Positions 6,662 to 15,280 of a DNA stretch of 21,093 bases are shown piece by piece. The stretch is from an uncultured Alphaproteobacteria bacterium (GTDB lineage Bacteria > Pseudomonadota > Alphaproteobacteria > RF32 > CAG-239). Under the pieces are notes generated by a model. That model was not told the DNA's origin. It did not search any database and saw nothing but the letters and a program-made list of their open reading frames with translations. Made by a program: the position numbers and the translations under genes. The stretch spans positions 1 through 21,093 of the forward strand of contig CAJGCO010000023.1 of assembly GCA_904501925.1 (NCBI GenBank), in the 5' to 3' direction. Numbering within the stretch: the stretch's first letter is position 1; every line of letters starts with the position of its first letter.

Positions 6662-7822
6662 ATGTATAATTTGAATTTGTATGTATCAAATCCTGAGAGT
6701 TATAATTTTTTTTATAAAAGTAATAGACTTACTAAAAAATTGAAAGTAAATGAATATTCAAATGCTGGAATATTGCCATTGAAATTTTTTCCAGATCCCA
6801 AACCTTGGGGAAAATTTTCAGGAGGAGTAATTGATTATAAAAATAATTTTATAGCAGGACTTACTCGTGAAATAAAACAGCAAACAATGTGTTGTTCTTC
6901 ATATAAAGTATCTAACTCAGACTTTGATTATTTAGATGAATTTGTTTATTTTGGCGGAGTTATCTTTCCTTTTTTTGGACATGTTATTTTTGAAACATTA
7001 TCGCGTTTTTGGGGAATTATTAAACGAACTGATAATTATAAAATAGCATTTGTTTTATATCAAGAAAACATGAATATTCCAAATTACTTTTGGGAAATAA
7101 TGGATTTATTGGACATTCCCAAAGAAACCATTTTAATTATTAACCATCCAACTCGTTTTAAAAAGGTTATTGTAGCCGATGAGAGTTTTATGATGGGCAC
7201 AGGTTTTTATGATTGCTACATGGATGTTATTGAGAAAATAAAATCAAATTTACCAAACACTCCATTAAAGAAGGTATATTGTACTCGTACAATTTTTAAA
7301 CACGACTGCATAAACGAAGAATATTTTGAAAATTTTTATAAAAAACAGGGATATGCAATTGTAGCTATTGAAGAATTATCTGTAAAAGAGCAATTATCAA
7401 TATGGAAAAATGTTGATGAAATTGTTTGTGTTGCTGGAACACTTTCACACATGATACTTTTTTCATCCCCTAATACAAAACTAACTATTTTAAATAGAAC
7501 AGAACAGGTTATCAGTTTACAATCATACATAAATGAGTTATCGCATCCAAATTGTACGTTTATAGATGTTCATCATAATGTTTTACCTACAGATCATAAT
7601 TGTCAAGGTTTTATAATTGGACCCACAGAACAATGGAAAGAATATTTAACACAAAGCAATTATAAATATACTGAAAAAGATTTTATTTTTGATATTGGAC
7701 CACACTTAAAAGAATATATAAAAAAATGGGTTAATTATTATTCAAATGAACGATTTTTAGGATGGTTAGAAAAAAAGACCGCTAAAGATTTTTTTTCATC
7801 CATTAAAAAAGAGTTTTTGTAA
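6662..7822 (+). CDS. GT61-like glycosyltransferase (DUF563 type)
   Basis: This encodes 386 residues. YFGGVIFPFFGHVIFETLSRFW (96-117) corresponds to the H-F-G-H-F-x-x-E-x-L-x-R motif of GT61. Later KKVYCTRTIF, NEEYFENFYKKQGY, IEELSVKEQLSIW and DEIVCVAGTLSHMILF follow the family's usual order, except that the loop G-x-G/H-G is replaced here by VAGTLSHM. Bacterial members act in capsule and lipopolysaccharide synthesis; the sugar is unknown. A TTG at 6644 would extend the frame into the previous gene. The ATG at 6662 follows AAGGAAAG and leaves a 10-bp gap, so I prefer it. The call is moderately secure. Confidence 0.75.
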   Translation: MYNLNLYVSNPESYNFFYKSNRLTKKLKVNEYSNAGILPLKFFPDPKPWGKFSGGVIDYKNNFIAGLTREIKQQTMCCSSYKVSNSDFDYLDEFVYFGGVIFPFFGHVIFETLSRFWGIIKRTDNYKIAFVLYQENMNIPNYFWEIMDLLDIPKETILIINHPTRFKKVIVADESFMMGTGFYDCYMDVIEKIKSNLPNTPLKKVYCTRTIFKHDCINEEYFENFYKKQGYAIVAIEELSVKEQLSIWKNVDEIVCVAGTLSHMILFSSPNTKLTILNRTEQVISLQSYINELSHPNCTFIDVHHNVLPTDHNCQGFIIGPTEQWKEYLTQSNYKYTEKDFIFDIGPHLKEYIKKWVNYYSNERFLGWLEKKTAKDFFSSIKKEFL

Positions 7823-7833
7823 AGGACTAAACA

Positions 7834-8262
7834 ATGAAAACATATTATATAGTATCAGGTGGGTTTGATCCAATTCATGAGGGGCATGTGGAGATGATAA
7901 AATCGTCGGCAGAAGCTTCTGATGGGGTGATTGTGCTGGCTAATTCTGATGATTGGTTGTGTAGGAAAAAGGGTAAAAACTTTCACACAATGAAGACTCG
8001 CAAAACTATTTTAGAAAATCTAAAAGGTGTAATTGATGTTTTAGAATTTGATGATAGTGATAATTCTGCATCCGACGGTATTAGAAAAGCAAGAGCAAAA
8101 TATCCTAATGAACATTTGGTTTTTGCAAATGGTGGAGATAGAGGTAAGGATAATATTCCAGAAGGTCCGGTATGTAAAGAATGTGGTGTAGATTTAGTTT
8201 TTGGTGTCGGAGGGACAAATAAAGCCAATTCCTCATCTTGGATATTGAACAATTGGAAATAA
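7834..8262 (+). CDS. Cytidylyltransferase-fold nucleotidyltransferase
   Basis: This encodes 142 residues. GGFDPIHEGHV (9-19) carries the H-x-G-H nucleotide-binding signature (His15, His18). NGGDR at 99-103 and ANSSSWIL at 131-138 match the ribose and phosphate loop seen in glycerol-3-phosphate cytidylyltransferase and heptose-1-phosphate adenylyltransferase relatives. The enzyme would join a phosphorylated alcohol or sugar to CMP or AMP. Last in the glycan operon, it probably makes an activated precursor that decorates or builds the polymer; the exact substrate is not visible. AAAGGA at 7821-7826 overlaps the previous stop, and the gap is 11 bp. The gene is followed at once by a terminator. 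Confidence 0.82.
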   Translation: MKTYYIVSGGFDPIHEGHVEMIKSSAEASDGVIVLANSDDWLCRKKGKNFHTMKTRKTILENLKGVIDVLEFDDSDNSASDGIRKARAKYPNEHLVFANGGDRGKDNIPEGPVCKECGVDLVFGVGGTNKANSSSWILNNWK

Positions 8263-8265
8263 CCC

Positions 8266-8288
8266 AAAGGCACTTCGGTGCCTTTTTT
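8266..8288 (+). terminator. Terminator of the glycan operon
   Basis: AAAGGCAC (8266-8273) pairs with GTGCCTTT (8278-8285) around a UUCG tetraloop, followed by a T run. It starts three bases after the nucleotidyltransferase stop and ends the five-gene unit. Confidence 0.9.
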
Positions 8289-8366
8289 ATTATATTTTCT
8301 TATATTAAATCAGTATTATAAACTAGTGTGAAGAAATAAAATAAGCTTTACTTTTAATTAAAGTAT

Positions 8367-8398
8367 AAAAAAAGCGAGAATAATCTCGCTTTTTTTTT
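8367..8398. terminator. Bidirectional terminator, mainly for the oligopeptidase gene
   Basis: AGCGAGA (8373-8379) and TCTCGCT (8384-8390) form a 7-bp stem with an ATAA loop, flanked by A7 on the left and T9 on the right, so it works on both strands. On the minus strand it lies 18 bp after the pepF stop. The DNA between it and the operon terminator holds nothing I recognise. Confidence 0.85.
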
Positions 8399-8415
8399 AT
8401 ACACAAAGATATTTG

Positions 8416-10233
8416 CTAGAGCAGTCCTTCTTGTTTTGCTAACTTTTCTATTTCGTCAATATACTTGGTTATAACAGAAATACCATTAGCCCAAAACTCC
8501 GGATCTTCAGCATCAATATCAAATGGCTCCAATAAACTTACGAAATCCTCAACTCCTGTATTTGACAACATATCAAGATACAAATCGTCAAAGTTCTCCA
8601 AAATTTGGAGTTCACCATTATCATTCCAATGCTTATATGCCTCTACAAGATTATTGACAATTAACCCTGCAAAACTATAGCTATACACATAATATGGCAT
8701 TGAGAAAATATGTGAAATTCCCATCCACATATATTCTGCTTCCTCTCCAACATCAAACCCCATACAACGAGATATTTCTTCTCGCCAAATTTGGTTTAAT
8801 CTTGCTGTAGAAAGTTCACCTTTCTTACGTTCACGATGAGCTCGCTCCTCAAATTTGTAAATAGCAATCTGTCGATGGATAGAGCTAATCATACCCTGAA
8901 CATGAGAAATAAGCAAAGACAATCTCTCTTTATTGTTTTCAACTTTTGCTAACTGCTGTTGGAATAACAAATTTTCAGCAAACTCTGAAGCTACTTCAGA
9001 TAGTGATGTTGGTGTTGCATCATTTAGTACACCAATTTGCGCAGACAAAATATGGTGTACGCCATGTCCGAGTTCATGAGCAAATGTGTTGGCATCACTA
9101 GGATCTCCTGTAAAATTGAGTAATATATACGGATATAATCCTCTGATACAATATGCACCACTTGTTTTGCCTTCACGTGGTGGAACATCAATAATACCGG
9201 CGTCAATGATTTCTTTAGCATAAAACATGTACTCTGGCGAAAACTTTTCATATGCCTCAAGTACTTGCTTTACACATTCATCCCAAGAAATCTTTTTGCT
9301 ATCAATCTCTATAGGATTGTATCGGCGATCTTCATAACCAATATGCTCCTTATTCATCAACTTTGCCATCAACTTATAAAAGCGATGAGAAACGGGAATA
9401 TAAGAATCAGTTACTTCTGTTGCCATAGCTAGCAAATCTTCTTTACAGATGTTGTTACTATACAGACTGTCTGTTACTGGTTCGCTCATATTATAGAGCT
9501 CATCATCATTGCTTTTATCCTTCAAAATCATGTTTAAACACATTGTAAAAATGCGTTCATTTTCTTTGTATACACGATTCATCTCGTTCAAAGCTGCTCT
9601 ACGAATTTCAGCTGACTTATTTGTTAGCAACGCACGAATTTCAGCTTCATTTAACATTTTGTTTTTGAAGCGAAATTTTAATCCAGCACAAGTTTCATTG
9701 TACAATCTATCCCATGAACTGGAAACCACTGACTTTTTGTTGATGATGTATGCGGCACCTTCTGTGATTGACATACTGCCAACAAATACATTGTTTAACC
9801 AATGCATCCAACGTTGCAGTTTGGGATGACTGATAAACTCAAGTTTTTTCTCTTCTGACAGTTCATTTAGCTCAAAACGGAGAAAGGCAAAATTTTCTAA
9901 AGATTTAGAAACCTCCTCATTGATCTTTGACTGAAATTGAGATGCTTCTTCATTTGTCTTGTGAGTGTCAGAATACAGAAAAGCAAAATATGAGAGTTTT
10001 CGCTCTAGCTCGACAGCTTCTTCATATTTACGAAGTAGAATACTTAACTCATATGGAGCTAGTTCTTTGATACTATCGCAATATATAGCTCCCTCTTTAC
10101 ATAATTTTGCCAATCTCTTTAGGTCTTCTTCAATTTTAGGATCATTTAAACCAGAGTAAAACGCAAGAGATAAATCCCAACTTGGCAACGACTTTGTTGC
10201 ATTAGCTTGTTTCTTTTGTTTTTTCATAATCAT
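8416..10233 (-). CDS. pepF: M3-family oligoendopeptidase F
   Basis: This encodes 605 residues, the usual size of PepF. It is a cytosolic zinc metallopeptidase that cleaves short peptides. The zinc site is HELGH at 386-390, with the third ligand Glu in LSEVASEFAE at about 411-420. The C-terminal MPYYVYSYSFAGLIVNNL segment is also typical of the M3 family. The N-terminus is lysine-rich with no signal peptide. Two ATGs lie in frame at 10233 and 10227, neither with a good ribosome site, so the start is uncertain by two codons. It has its own promoter and terminator and stands alone between the glycan operon and the lipid genes. It probably helps recycle peptides or supply amino acids. Confidence 0.93.
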   Translation of the reverse strand: MIMKKQKKQANATKSLPSWDLSLAFYSGLNDPKIEEDLKRLAKLCKEGAIYCDSIKELAPYELSILLRKYEEAVELERKLSYFAFLYSDTHKTNEEASQFQSKINEEVSKSLENFAFLRFELNELSEEKKLEFISHPKLQRWMHWLNNVFVGSMSITEGAAYIINKKSVVSSSWDRLYNETCAGLKFRFKNKMLNEAEIRALLTNKSAEIRRAALNEMNRVYKENERIFTMCLNMILKDKSNDDELYNMSEPVTDSLYSNNICKEDLLAMATEVTDSYIPVSHRFYKLMAKLMNKEHIGYEDRRYNPIEIDSKKISWDECVKQVLEAYEKFSPEYMFYAKEIIDAGIIDVPPREGKTSGAYCIRGLYPYILLNFTGDPSDANTFAHELGHGVHHILSAQIGVLNDATPTSLSEVASEFAENLLFQQQLAKVENNKERLSLLISHVQGMISSIHRQIAIYKFEERAHRERKKGELSTARLNQIWREEISRCMGFDVGEEAEYMWMGISHIFSMPYYVYSYSFAGLIVNNLVEAYKHWNDNGELQILENFDDLYLDMLSNTGVEDFVSLLEPFDIDAEDPEFWANGISVITKYIDEIEKLAKQEGLL

Positions 10234-10274
10234 AAACAGTTTTAGTTAAAAATAATAATACTTTAATTGCGAGT

Positions 10275-10303
10275 ATCCTATTATTTAATATTTTTGAAGT
10301 CAA
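10275..10303 (-). promoter_or_regulatory. Promoter of the oligopeptidase gene
   Basis: On the minus strand TTGACT (10303-10298) is followed after exactly 17 bp by TAGGAT (10280-10275). Transcription would begin near 10268, leaving a short leader of about 35 bases before the ATG at 10233. Confidence 0.6.
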
Positions 10304-10445
10304 GTGAAATTGTACAAAAAATGTTTTTTTGGCTAATCAATATCAATAATGCCAATATATTGTATCTTGCAGAATATTGAATATGGATATTTGTAGAGAA
10401 ATCAAAGAAAATACAAATCTTAATATGGAAGATATGTTACCATTA

Positions 10446-10471
10446 ATAAAAAATCCTGTAAAAAACAGGAT
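10446..10471 (-). terminator. Terminator of the thioesterase gene
   Basis: On the minus strand a 7-bp stem (ATCCTGT, 10471-10465, with ACAGGAT, 10459-10453) and a T5 loop is followed by a T-rich tract. It lies 32 bp after the thioesterase stop. The rest of 10304-10445 holds no gene I can support. Confidence 0.7.
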
Positions 10472-10503
10472 CTTTTATTTCTATTTATAATTTTCTACTA
10501 AAT

Positions 10504-11238
10504 TTATGAATTTTTAATCCATTTAATTCTGATTGAAGATAATTCTCTATTATCACTTAAAGATGTTATTGAATGTAATGTTTGCATATCATCTATTTGA
10601 GACATAACACATACATCTTCCCCTAAATGTCCTTCTTTTTTAAATGATATTTCTATTTCTGATGGTATATAATCATCTCTAAATGAATAATCCAATGTTT
10701 CACTAGCCCATAGTGGGTATAATGAATTATTAACATGCATATTTATATCTATATCATCAAAGCGAATGGAAAATGTTTTTTTAAAATCCACTCTTTGAAG
10801 TTGAGGCAATTTTTCAAAACTAGATATTAGTGAATGCTCGTCAATTATAGTGTATTCAGGTAAATTATCTTTTAAGGCTATTGGGCGCTTACGTGCAATA
10901 TCGATTAATATCCATTGGCTAGTAGCACTAATAATCATATTATCTTGATTATCATATATAGCAAAATCACGAATTGCACCCAGTTTTCTTTGTTCTGAAG
11001 GCCATGTTATAATTTTTATATCTTCATGAGTTTTAGGAAGACGATTAATTTTTATGTGATAATTAGCCCCTACCCATGCAAAACCTTTTGATAAACAATA
11101 TTTTATTCCTAGTCCCATATCTGAGGCGTGAGAATCTGCAATATCTTGAAGAATATTAAACAATGTTATGATACGTAAATTACCATTTTTATCACATTCA
11201 TAAGTACGAAGATTATATTCTTTTACATATTTTTCCAT
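10504..11238 (-). CDS. Acyl-ACP thioesterase (FatA/FatB-type double hotdog)
   Basis: This encodes 244 residues, typical of bacterial acyl-ACP thioesterases. The first hotdog includes NGNLRIITLFNILQDIA and GFAWVGANYHIKINRLP. The second carries the active-site stretch DDIDINMHVNNSLYPLW near residues 160-176, in which the Asn-x-His pair (INMH) and the nearby Asp match the FatB catalytic residues. It frees fatty acids from acyl carrier protein and so ends chain growth. It lies downstream of the Aas-like gene on the same strand, separated by a hairpin. One enzyme loads fatty acids onto ACP and the other removes them, a pairing that suggests balance between scavenged and newly made acyl chains. The ribosome site is weak (AGAG). 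Confidence 0.85.
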   Translation of the reverse strand: MEKYVKEYNLRTYECDKNGNLRIITLFNILQDIADSHASDMGLGIKYCLSKGFAWVGANYHIKINRLPKTHEDIKIITWPSEQRKLGAIRDFAIYDNQDNMIISATSQWILIDIARKRPIALKDNLPEYTIIDEHSLISSFEKLPQLQRVDFKKTFSIRFDDIDINMHVNNSLYPLWASETLDYSFRDDYIPSEIEISFKKEGHLGEDVCVMSQIDDMQTLHSITSLSDNRELSSIRIKWIKNS

Positions 11239-11279
11239 TATATAAAACTCTAAAATTGTATATTTAACTTAAACTAATA

Positions 11280-11315
11280 TAAAGCTCTGACAATTTAAAT
11301 ATTATCAGAGCTTTA
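11280..11315. terminator. Long hairpin between the Aas-like and thioesterase genes
   Basis: TAAAGCTCTGA (11280-11290) pairs perfectly with TCAGAGCTTTA (11305-11315) over 11 bp with a 14-base AT-rich loop. The downstream T tract is weak on the minus strand. It could be a leaky terminator or processing site that lets part of the transcript run on to the thioesterase gene, which has no clear promoter of its own. Confidence 0.55.
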
Positions 11316-11331
11316 CTTAATATTCATAGAT

Positions 11332-13545
11332 TTAGCATGCTTTAGGAAGTTTTTGTTGCTCTAATTCAGCAAGAACTTCTTTTTTCAAGGTAATATTATC
11401 CGTCTTACCTGTTGCTAGCGTTGGTATACTATCTCTATATAATATCAAACGAGGCATAAACAACTCAGATAAACCATTGTTTTTAATATATTCATGTAAA
11501 ACTTCTGATTTTACCTGATTATTGTTTGTAACCAAAACAATTTGTTCACCTTTGCTTTCGTGAGGTATTGCTACTACACCATATCCAAAATCAGCCCCCA
11601 TCCACTCATATGCTTTAACTACCATATCAAGTACAGCTGTTAGAGAAACCATCTCTCCACCGATTTTAGCGAATCTCTTAATGCGATCCCTAATATAAAC
11701 GAAGCCTATTTCATCAATTTCAACAACGTCTCCTGTTTTATACCATCCATCCTCTGGTGGAACTAAAACACCTGGATTCTCAGGCATATAGTAACCTAGC
11801 ATTATGTTTGGACCTTTAACCCAAAGTTCTCCACCCTTTTCAATTCCTGGAACTGGTTCAATTTTGTGCTTTATAGCTGGCAATAATTTACCAATTGATC
11901 CAAATCTGTTAAATACACTATTATTACCGGTAACCACAGGAGAACATTCTGTAGAACCATAAGCTTCCATCATTCTGATACCCATACGTTCCATCCACAT
12001 ATTACGAGTATCTAGTTTAACAGCTTCAGCACCTCCATACATAAAGCGAATGTTATGGAAATCGTATGGATGTGCAATTTTTCCATATCCTCTAAAGAAT
12101 GTATCTGTACCAAACATAATTGTTGCACCTAGTTCATATACTAATTCTGCAATAATACGATAGTGCAATGGTGATGGATACAAAAACAAACGACTACCTT
12201 CAAATAATGGGAATAATGTACCTACTGTTAAACCGAAGCTATGAAACATAGGTAAAGCATTAAACACTAAGTCTTTTGTATTAAGTGTTTCAATAGTTGC
12301 TAATTGTTTAATATTAGAAATTATATTAGCATGACTTAATACAACTGCTTTAGGTGCACCTTCTGAACCAGAGGTAAACAAAATAACTGCTTTTTTATTT
12401 CCACCAATTTTATGTGGTACACGTTTAATTTTATAGCGCAAGAAACCACCAATTTTAGCTATTAAACCAATTTTCTTTGCTAAAGATTCTAAGAAAATAA
12501 CTTCCACACCATTAGCTTTTAATAGCTCAACTACAGCTTCTAATTTTGCTGTTCTAACAAATGTTAGTGATGTTATTACTTTCTTTACTTGCGCTGTTTT
12601 ACACATAGATATAACATTTTTTGCACCAACTGAGAAGTTAAGCATAACAGGAACTCTCTCATATGCAGATAATCCAAAGAATGAACAAACTGCTGCTATT
12701 GTGTTAGGTAACATTAAACCTACATGCTCAAAATGAGAGGTAATTTTCTTTAATGCTTTTCCTAGAATAAATGATTTTACAAGCAAATCTTTATAAGAGT
12801 TCTGCTTACGATTAATATCTTCAATTACTCTAGGACGTTTGAACAATCCTACTTTTGCATGAACTTTACCTGTTTTCATTAATTGTGCAAATAATGAGAT
12901 TTTAGGATTATAATTAATTTCGAACTGCATATCACGCAAAATTGTGTATACTTCATTACTAATATGGTCACGTTGACGACGCAATTCGTCTTTTAATTTA
13001 AATGGTCTTGGCTCACCAACTGTAATACTTATTTTAGGCAATGGACGATGAGGTAATTTGCCTTTTGTTTTTGAAAAATATCCATATTGAGGACCATCAA
13101 TCCATACAGGAATAATTGGAGATTTTGATTTATCAGCAAGCAAACCTGGTGCTTCATAAATTTTCATCAATCCCCCATTTTCTGTAATGCGTCCTTCTGC
13201 AAAAACAACAACTAGGCGTCCACTATCAACTTTTGCAATCAAATCTTTAAGATCAGTTGGTTCAATTGGATTAAATAGTATAGTATCAGCATACTTCATC
13301 AAAATTCTAATCCATGGACGACGATGTAGGTGTCCGTTTAATGCAAATACTGGATTACCAGGTAAAAATGCATATAGTAATAATGGATCTAAATATGATA
13401 CATGGTTTGATACATAAACACCCTTTTGAGGAAGTTTTTTTAAGTCAAAGCGAATTCTACATCTACATTTAGTATGGATAAAGAATGTTCTTAAACAGAA
13501 TTTTATAAAATTATTCAAAGTCCGTCTCCGTTTGTTAAAACACAT
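11332..13545 (-). CDS. aas: Bifunctional acyltransferase / acyl-ACP synthetase (Aas-like)
   Basis: This encodes 737 residues from the chosen start, close to E. coli Aas. The N-terminal PlsC-type acyltransferase has NHVSYLD (47-53, the H-x4-D motif) and FAEGRIT (115-121). The C-terminal AMP-binding synthetase has TSGSEGAPK (391-399), YGSTE (529-533) and the GELWVKGPNIMLGYY and GWYKTGDVVEID motifs. The enzyme activates fatty acids with ATP onto ACP and re-acylates lysophospholipids at the inner membrane. An upstream in-frame ATG at 13629 would add 28 residues rich in Phe, without a ribosome site. The ATG at 13545 has a weak AAGAAA and better fits the family start. It is divergent from the FadL-type porin gene, which points to use of exogenous fatty acids. 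The LplT flippase partner known from E. coli is absent here. Confidence 0.88.
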   Translation of the reverse strand: MCFNKRRRTLNNFIKFCLRTFFIHTKCRCRIRFDLKKLPQKGVYVSNHVSYLDPLLLYAFLPGNPVFALNGHLHRRPWIRILMKYADTILFNPIEPTDLKDLIAKVDSGRLVVVFAEGRITENGGLMKIYEAPGLLADKSKSPIIPVWIDGPQYGYFSKTKGKLPHRPLPKISITVGEPRPFKLKDELRRQRDHISNEVYTILRDMQFEINYNPKISLFAQLMKTGKVHAKVGLFKRPRVIEDINRKQNSYKDLLVKSFILGKALKKITSHFEHVGLMLPNTIAAVCSFFGLSAYERVPVMLNFSVGAKNVISMCKTAQVKKVITSLTFVRTAKLEAVVELLKANGVEVIFLESLAKKIGLIAKIGGFLRYKIKRVPHKIGGNKKAVILFTSGSEGAPKAVVLSHANIISNIKQLATIETLNTKDLVFNALPMFHSFGLTVGTLFPLFEGSRLFLYPSPLHYRIIAELVYELGATIMFGTDTFFRGYGKIAHPYDFHNIRFMYGGAEAVKLDTRNMWMERMGIRMMEAYGSTECSPVVTGNNSVFNRFGSIGKLLPAIKHKIEPVPGIEKGGELWVKGPNIMLGYYMPENPGVLVPPEDGWYKTGDVVEIDEIGFVYIRDRIKRFAKIGGEMVSLTAVLDMVVKAYEWMGADFGYGVVAIPHESKGEQIVLVTNNNQVKSEVLHEYIKNNGLSELFMPRLILYRDSIPTLATGKTDNITLKKEVLAELEQQKLPKAC

Positions 13546-13679
13546 TTTCTTGTATACAAAAATCTCATTTTTTGTAAAGATAAAAAAAAATAGTGGTGGA
13601 TTACTTGATAGTATCCCCAAGGTAACCATTTGTTTTTTCTAAGTAAACAATGGATATTTTGGGATGAATTTATTATTTA

Positions 13680-13707
13680 TTGAATTTTAATATTTATCAG
13701 TTATAAA
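13680..13707 (+). promoter_or_regulatory. Candidate promoter of the FadL-type gene
   Basis: TTGAAT (13680-13685) and TATAAA (13702-13707) are separated by 16 bp. The start point would be near 13714, giving a leader of about 100 bases that contains the upstream ORF and hairpin described separately. Confidence 0.45.
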
Positions 13708-13725
13708 TTTTTTTAGTAACGTTTT

Positions 13726-13815
13726 ATGTATAGATTAAACATTATGAAGCGATATGTGATATATGGATTTATACATATAAGGTTGCTTCGGATTAACAAC
13801 GAAAGTTACGTTTAA
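13726..13815 (+). CDS. Possible 29-residue upstream ORF overlapping the porin start
   Basis: An ATG at 13726 opens 29 codons (MYRLNIMKRYVIYGFIHIRL...) that end in TAA at 13813-13815. The stop shares one base with the next ATG (TAATG), a classic termination-reinitiation overlap. The porin gene has no strong ribosome site of its own, so coupling would make sense. The sequence around this ATG (13715-13728) and around the porin ATG (13804-13817) agree at 12 of 14 bases. No ribosome site precedes the small ORF, so translation is unproven. The peptide is basic and rich in Ile, Tyr and Arg, with no known family. Confidence 0.3.
   Translation: MYRLNIMKRYVIYGFIHIRLLRINNESYV
13746..13789 (+). promoter_or_regulatory. 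Two-tier hairpin in the porin leader
   Basis: GAAGC (13746-13750) pairs with GCTTC (13785-13789), and inside it ATATGT (13752-13757) pairs with ACATAT (13773-13778). The structure lies within the small upstream ORF and ends 25 bases before the porin start, where it could influence ribosome entry. No known riboswitch class is recognised. Confidence 0.35.
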
Positions 13816-15107
13816 TGAAAAAAATTTTAACTCTTACAGCATTAGGAACTGTTTTATTAGTAGCTAATGCGCAAGCTGCTGGTTTCCACTTACGTGAACA
13901 ATCTGCAGCTGCACAAGGTAATGCTTTTGCTGGTGCTACAGCTGGCGCTGAAAACAATTCCTATGCTTACTTTAATGCTGCTGGTTTAACCAGACAAAAA
14001 GGAACTCAATTTAATATTGGTGGAACATATATTGCTCCAGAAGCTCAAGCTAAAAACGTAAGAACACCTGATGGCCGTGGTCCTGATGTTAATAATATCG
14101 TTCATGCTGCAGTTGCTCCAAATATGACATATTCACACCAAATTGATGATAAAACATTTTTTGGTGTTTCTATGAATGTTCCTTATGGCATGGTAACAAA
14201 GTATGACCGTGAGTGGGCTGGTTCTGACCACGGTATTACTTCTAAGGTTACATCTGTAACTGTTACTCCAATGGCAGCATATAAAGCAACAGATAAATTA
14301 TCACTTGGTGCTGGTTTACAAATGCAATATATCAAAGCAAAATTAACAAACACAGCACGCCCTTTAGCTCAAAGAGGACCTAATGATCAAGTATATACAC
14401 GTTTAGAAGGTGATACTTTTGATATTGGTTACCAACTAGGTGCAATGTATGAGCTCAATGATAAAACTCGCTTCGGTATCAATTATCGTAGTGAAGTTAA
14501 ACACAAATTAAAGGGAGAAATAGAGTCAGATACATCTTCATTGGCTAAGTATGGACAAGAAGCGTTAATGGGCGCTACTGCTATACTTAATCAAGATATT
14601 AGTGCTCGTTTAACAACTCCTGCAATGTTATCTTTAGGTGCTTATCATGAAGTAAATGATAAATGGGCTCTTATGGCTGAATACCAAAGAGTATATTGGA
14701 GTTCTTTTGATTATTTAACAATTAAAGGCAAAAATTATAATACTGCAGAAGGACATATATCTAGCGTAAAAGAAAAATGGCGTGATACAAATTTCTATGC
14801 TATTGGTGCAAATTATAAAATTGATGACCAATGGACATGGCGTTTAGGTTTGGCTTATGACCAATCAGCTGTTCGTTATGAGCATAGAACTCCACGTATT
14901 CCAGACTCTGATCGTTTATGGTATTCTACAGGTCTTAATTATAAATATAATGATAAGTTAACATTTGATTTGGCTTATACATATATTTATGCCCATAAGG
15001 CTCATATGAATACACAAAATATAACTCCTGCAGATGCTAATAAAGCTTCTGTAGATTATAGAAACTCTGTTCAGTTGTTTGGTTTTTCACTTAATTATCA
15101 TTTCTAA
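13815..15107 (+). CDS. OmpP1/FadL/TodX-family outer-membrane transporter
   Basis: This encodes 430 residues. A Sec signal peptide (MKKILTLTALGTVLLVANAQA) is cleaved after about residue 21. The mature N-terminus AGFHLREQSAAAQGNAFAG is the FadL hatch segment, with YFNAAGL in place of the usual NPAGL. The rest alternates as beta strands and ends in SLNYHF with the terminal Phe that guides barrel insertion. The family moves long-chain fatty acids or other hydrophobic compounds across the outer membrane. Its divergent neighbour is an Aas-like acyl-ACP synthetase, and together they suggest scavenging of exogenous fatty acids without a FadD step in this window. Codons are regular and it has a strong terminator, consistent with an abundant protein. 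Confidence 0.9.
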   Translation: MKKILTLTALGTVLLVANAQAAGFHLREQSAAAQGNAFAGATAGAENNSYAYFNAAGLTRQKGTQFNIGGTYIAPEAQAKNVRTPDGRGPDVNNIVHAAVAPNMTYSHQIDDKTFFGVSMNVPYGMVTKYDREWAGSDHGITSKVTSVTVTPMAAYKATDKLSLGAGLQMQYIKAKLTNTARPLAQRGPNDQVYTRLEGDTFDIGYQLGAMYELNDKTRFGINYRSEVKHKLKGEIESDTSSLAKYGQEALMGATAILNQDISARLTTPAMLSLGAYHEVNDKWALMAEYQRVYWSSFDYLTIKGKNYNTAEGHISSVKEKWRDTNFYAIGANYKIDDQWTWRLGLAYDQSAVRYEHRTPRIPDSDRLWYSTGLNYKYNDKLTFDLAYTYIYAHKAHMNTQNITPADANKASVDYRNSVQLFGFSLNYHF

Positions 15108-15124
15108 TTTGAGTGATAATTCTA

Positions 15125-15160
15125 AGAACTCCCCGGCTCTGCTTGGGAGTTCTTTTTTTT
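15125..15160 (+). terminator. Terminator of the FadL-type gene
   Basis: AGAACTCCC (15125-15133) pairs with GGGAGTTCT (15145-15153), with an 11-base loop and T8 at the end. It starts 17 bp after the stop codon. Confidence 0.9.
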
Positions 15161-15280
15161 ATATTTTTTAATTACATGCATTTTATTTATATTGTTTTTC
15201 TTGAAAATATAAAGTTGTTTTTTAATATCAATGTTTAATACGTTGTTTTAAAATATAAAGCTTTGGTTGTCATGTGTTTT

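Noticed and set aside
10383..10490. A 35-codon plus-strand ORF (MDICREIKENTNLNM...)
   Set aside because: It has no ribosome site and its end runs through the thioesterase terminator hairpin; chance in AT-rich DNA is more likely.
13546..13629. 28-residue N-terminal extension of the Aas-like protein
   Set aside because: The upstream ATG has no ribosome site, and the added residues are a low-complexity Phe-rich stretch not usual before the acyltransferase domain. It remains possible.
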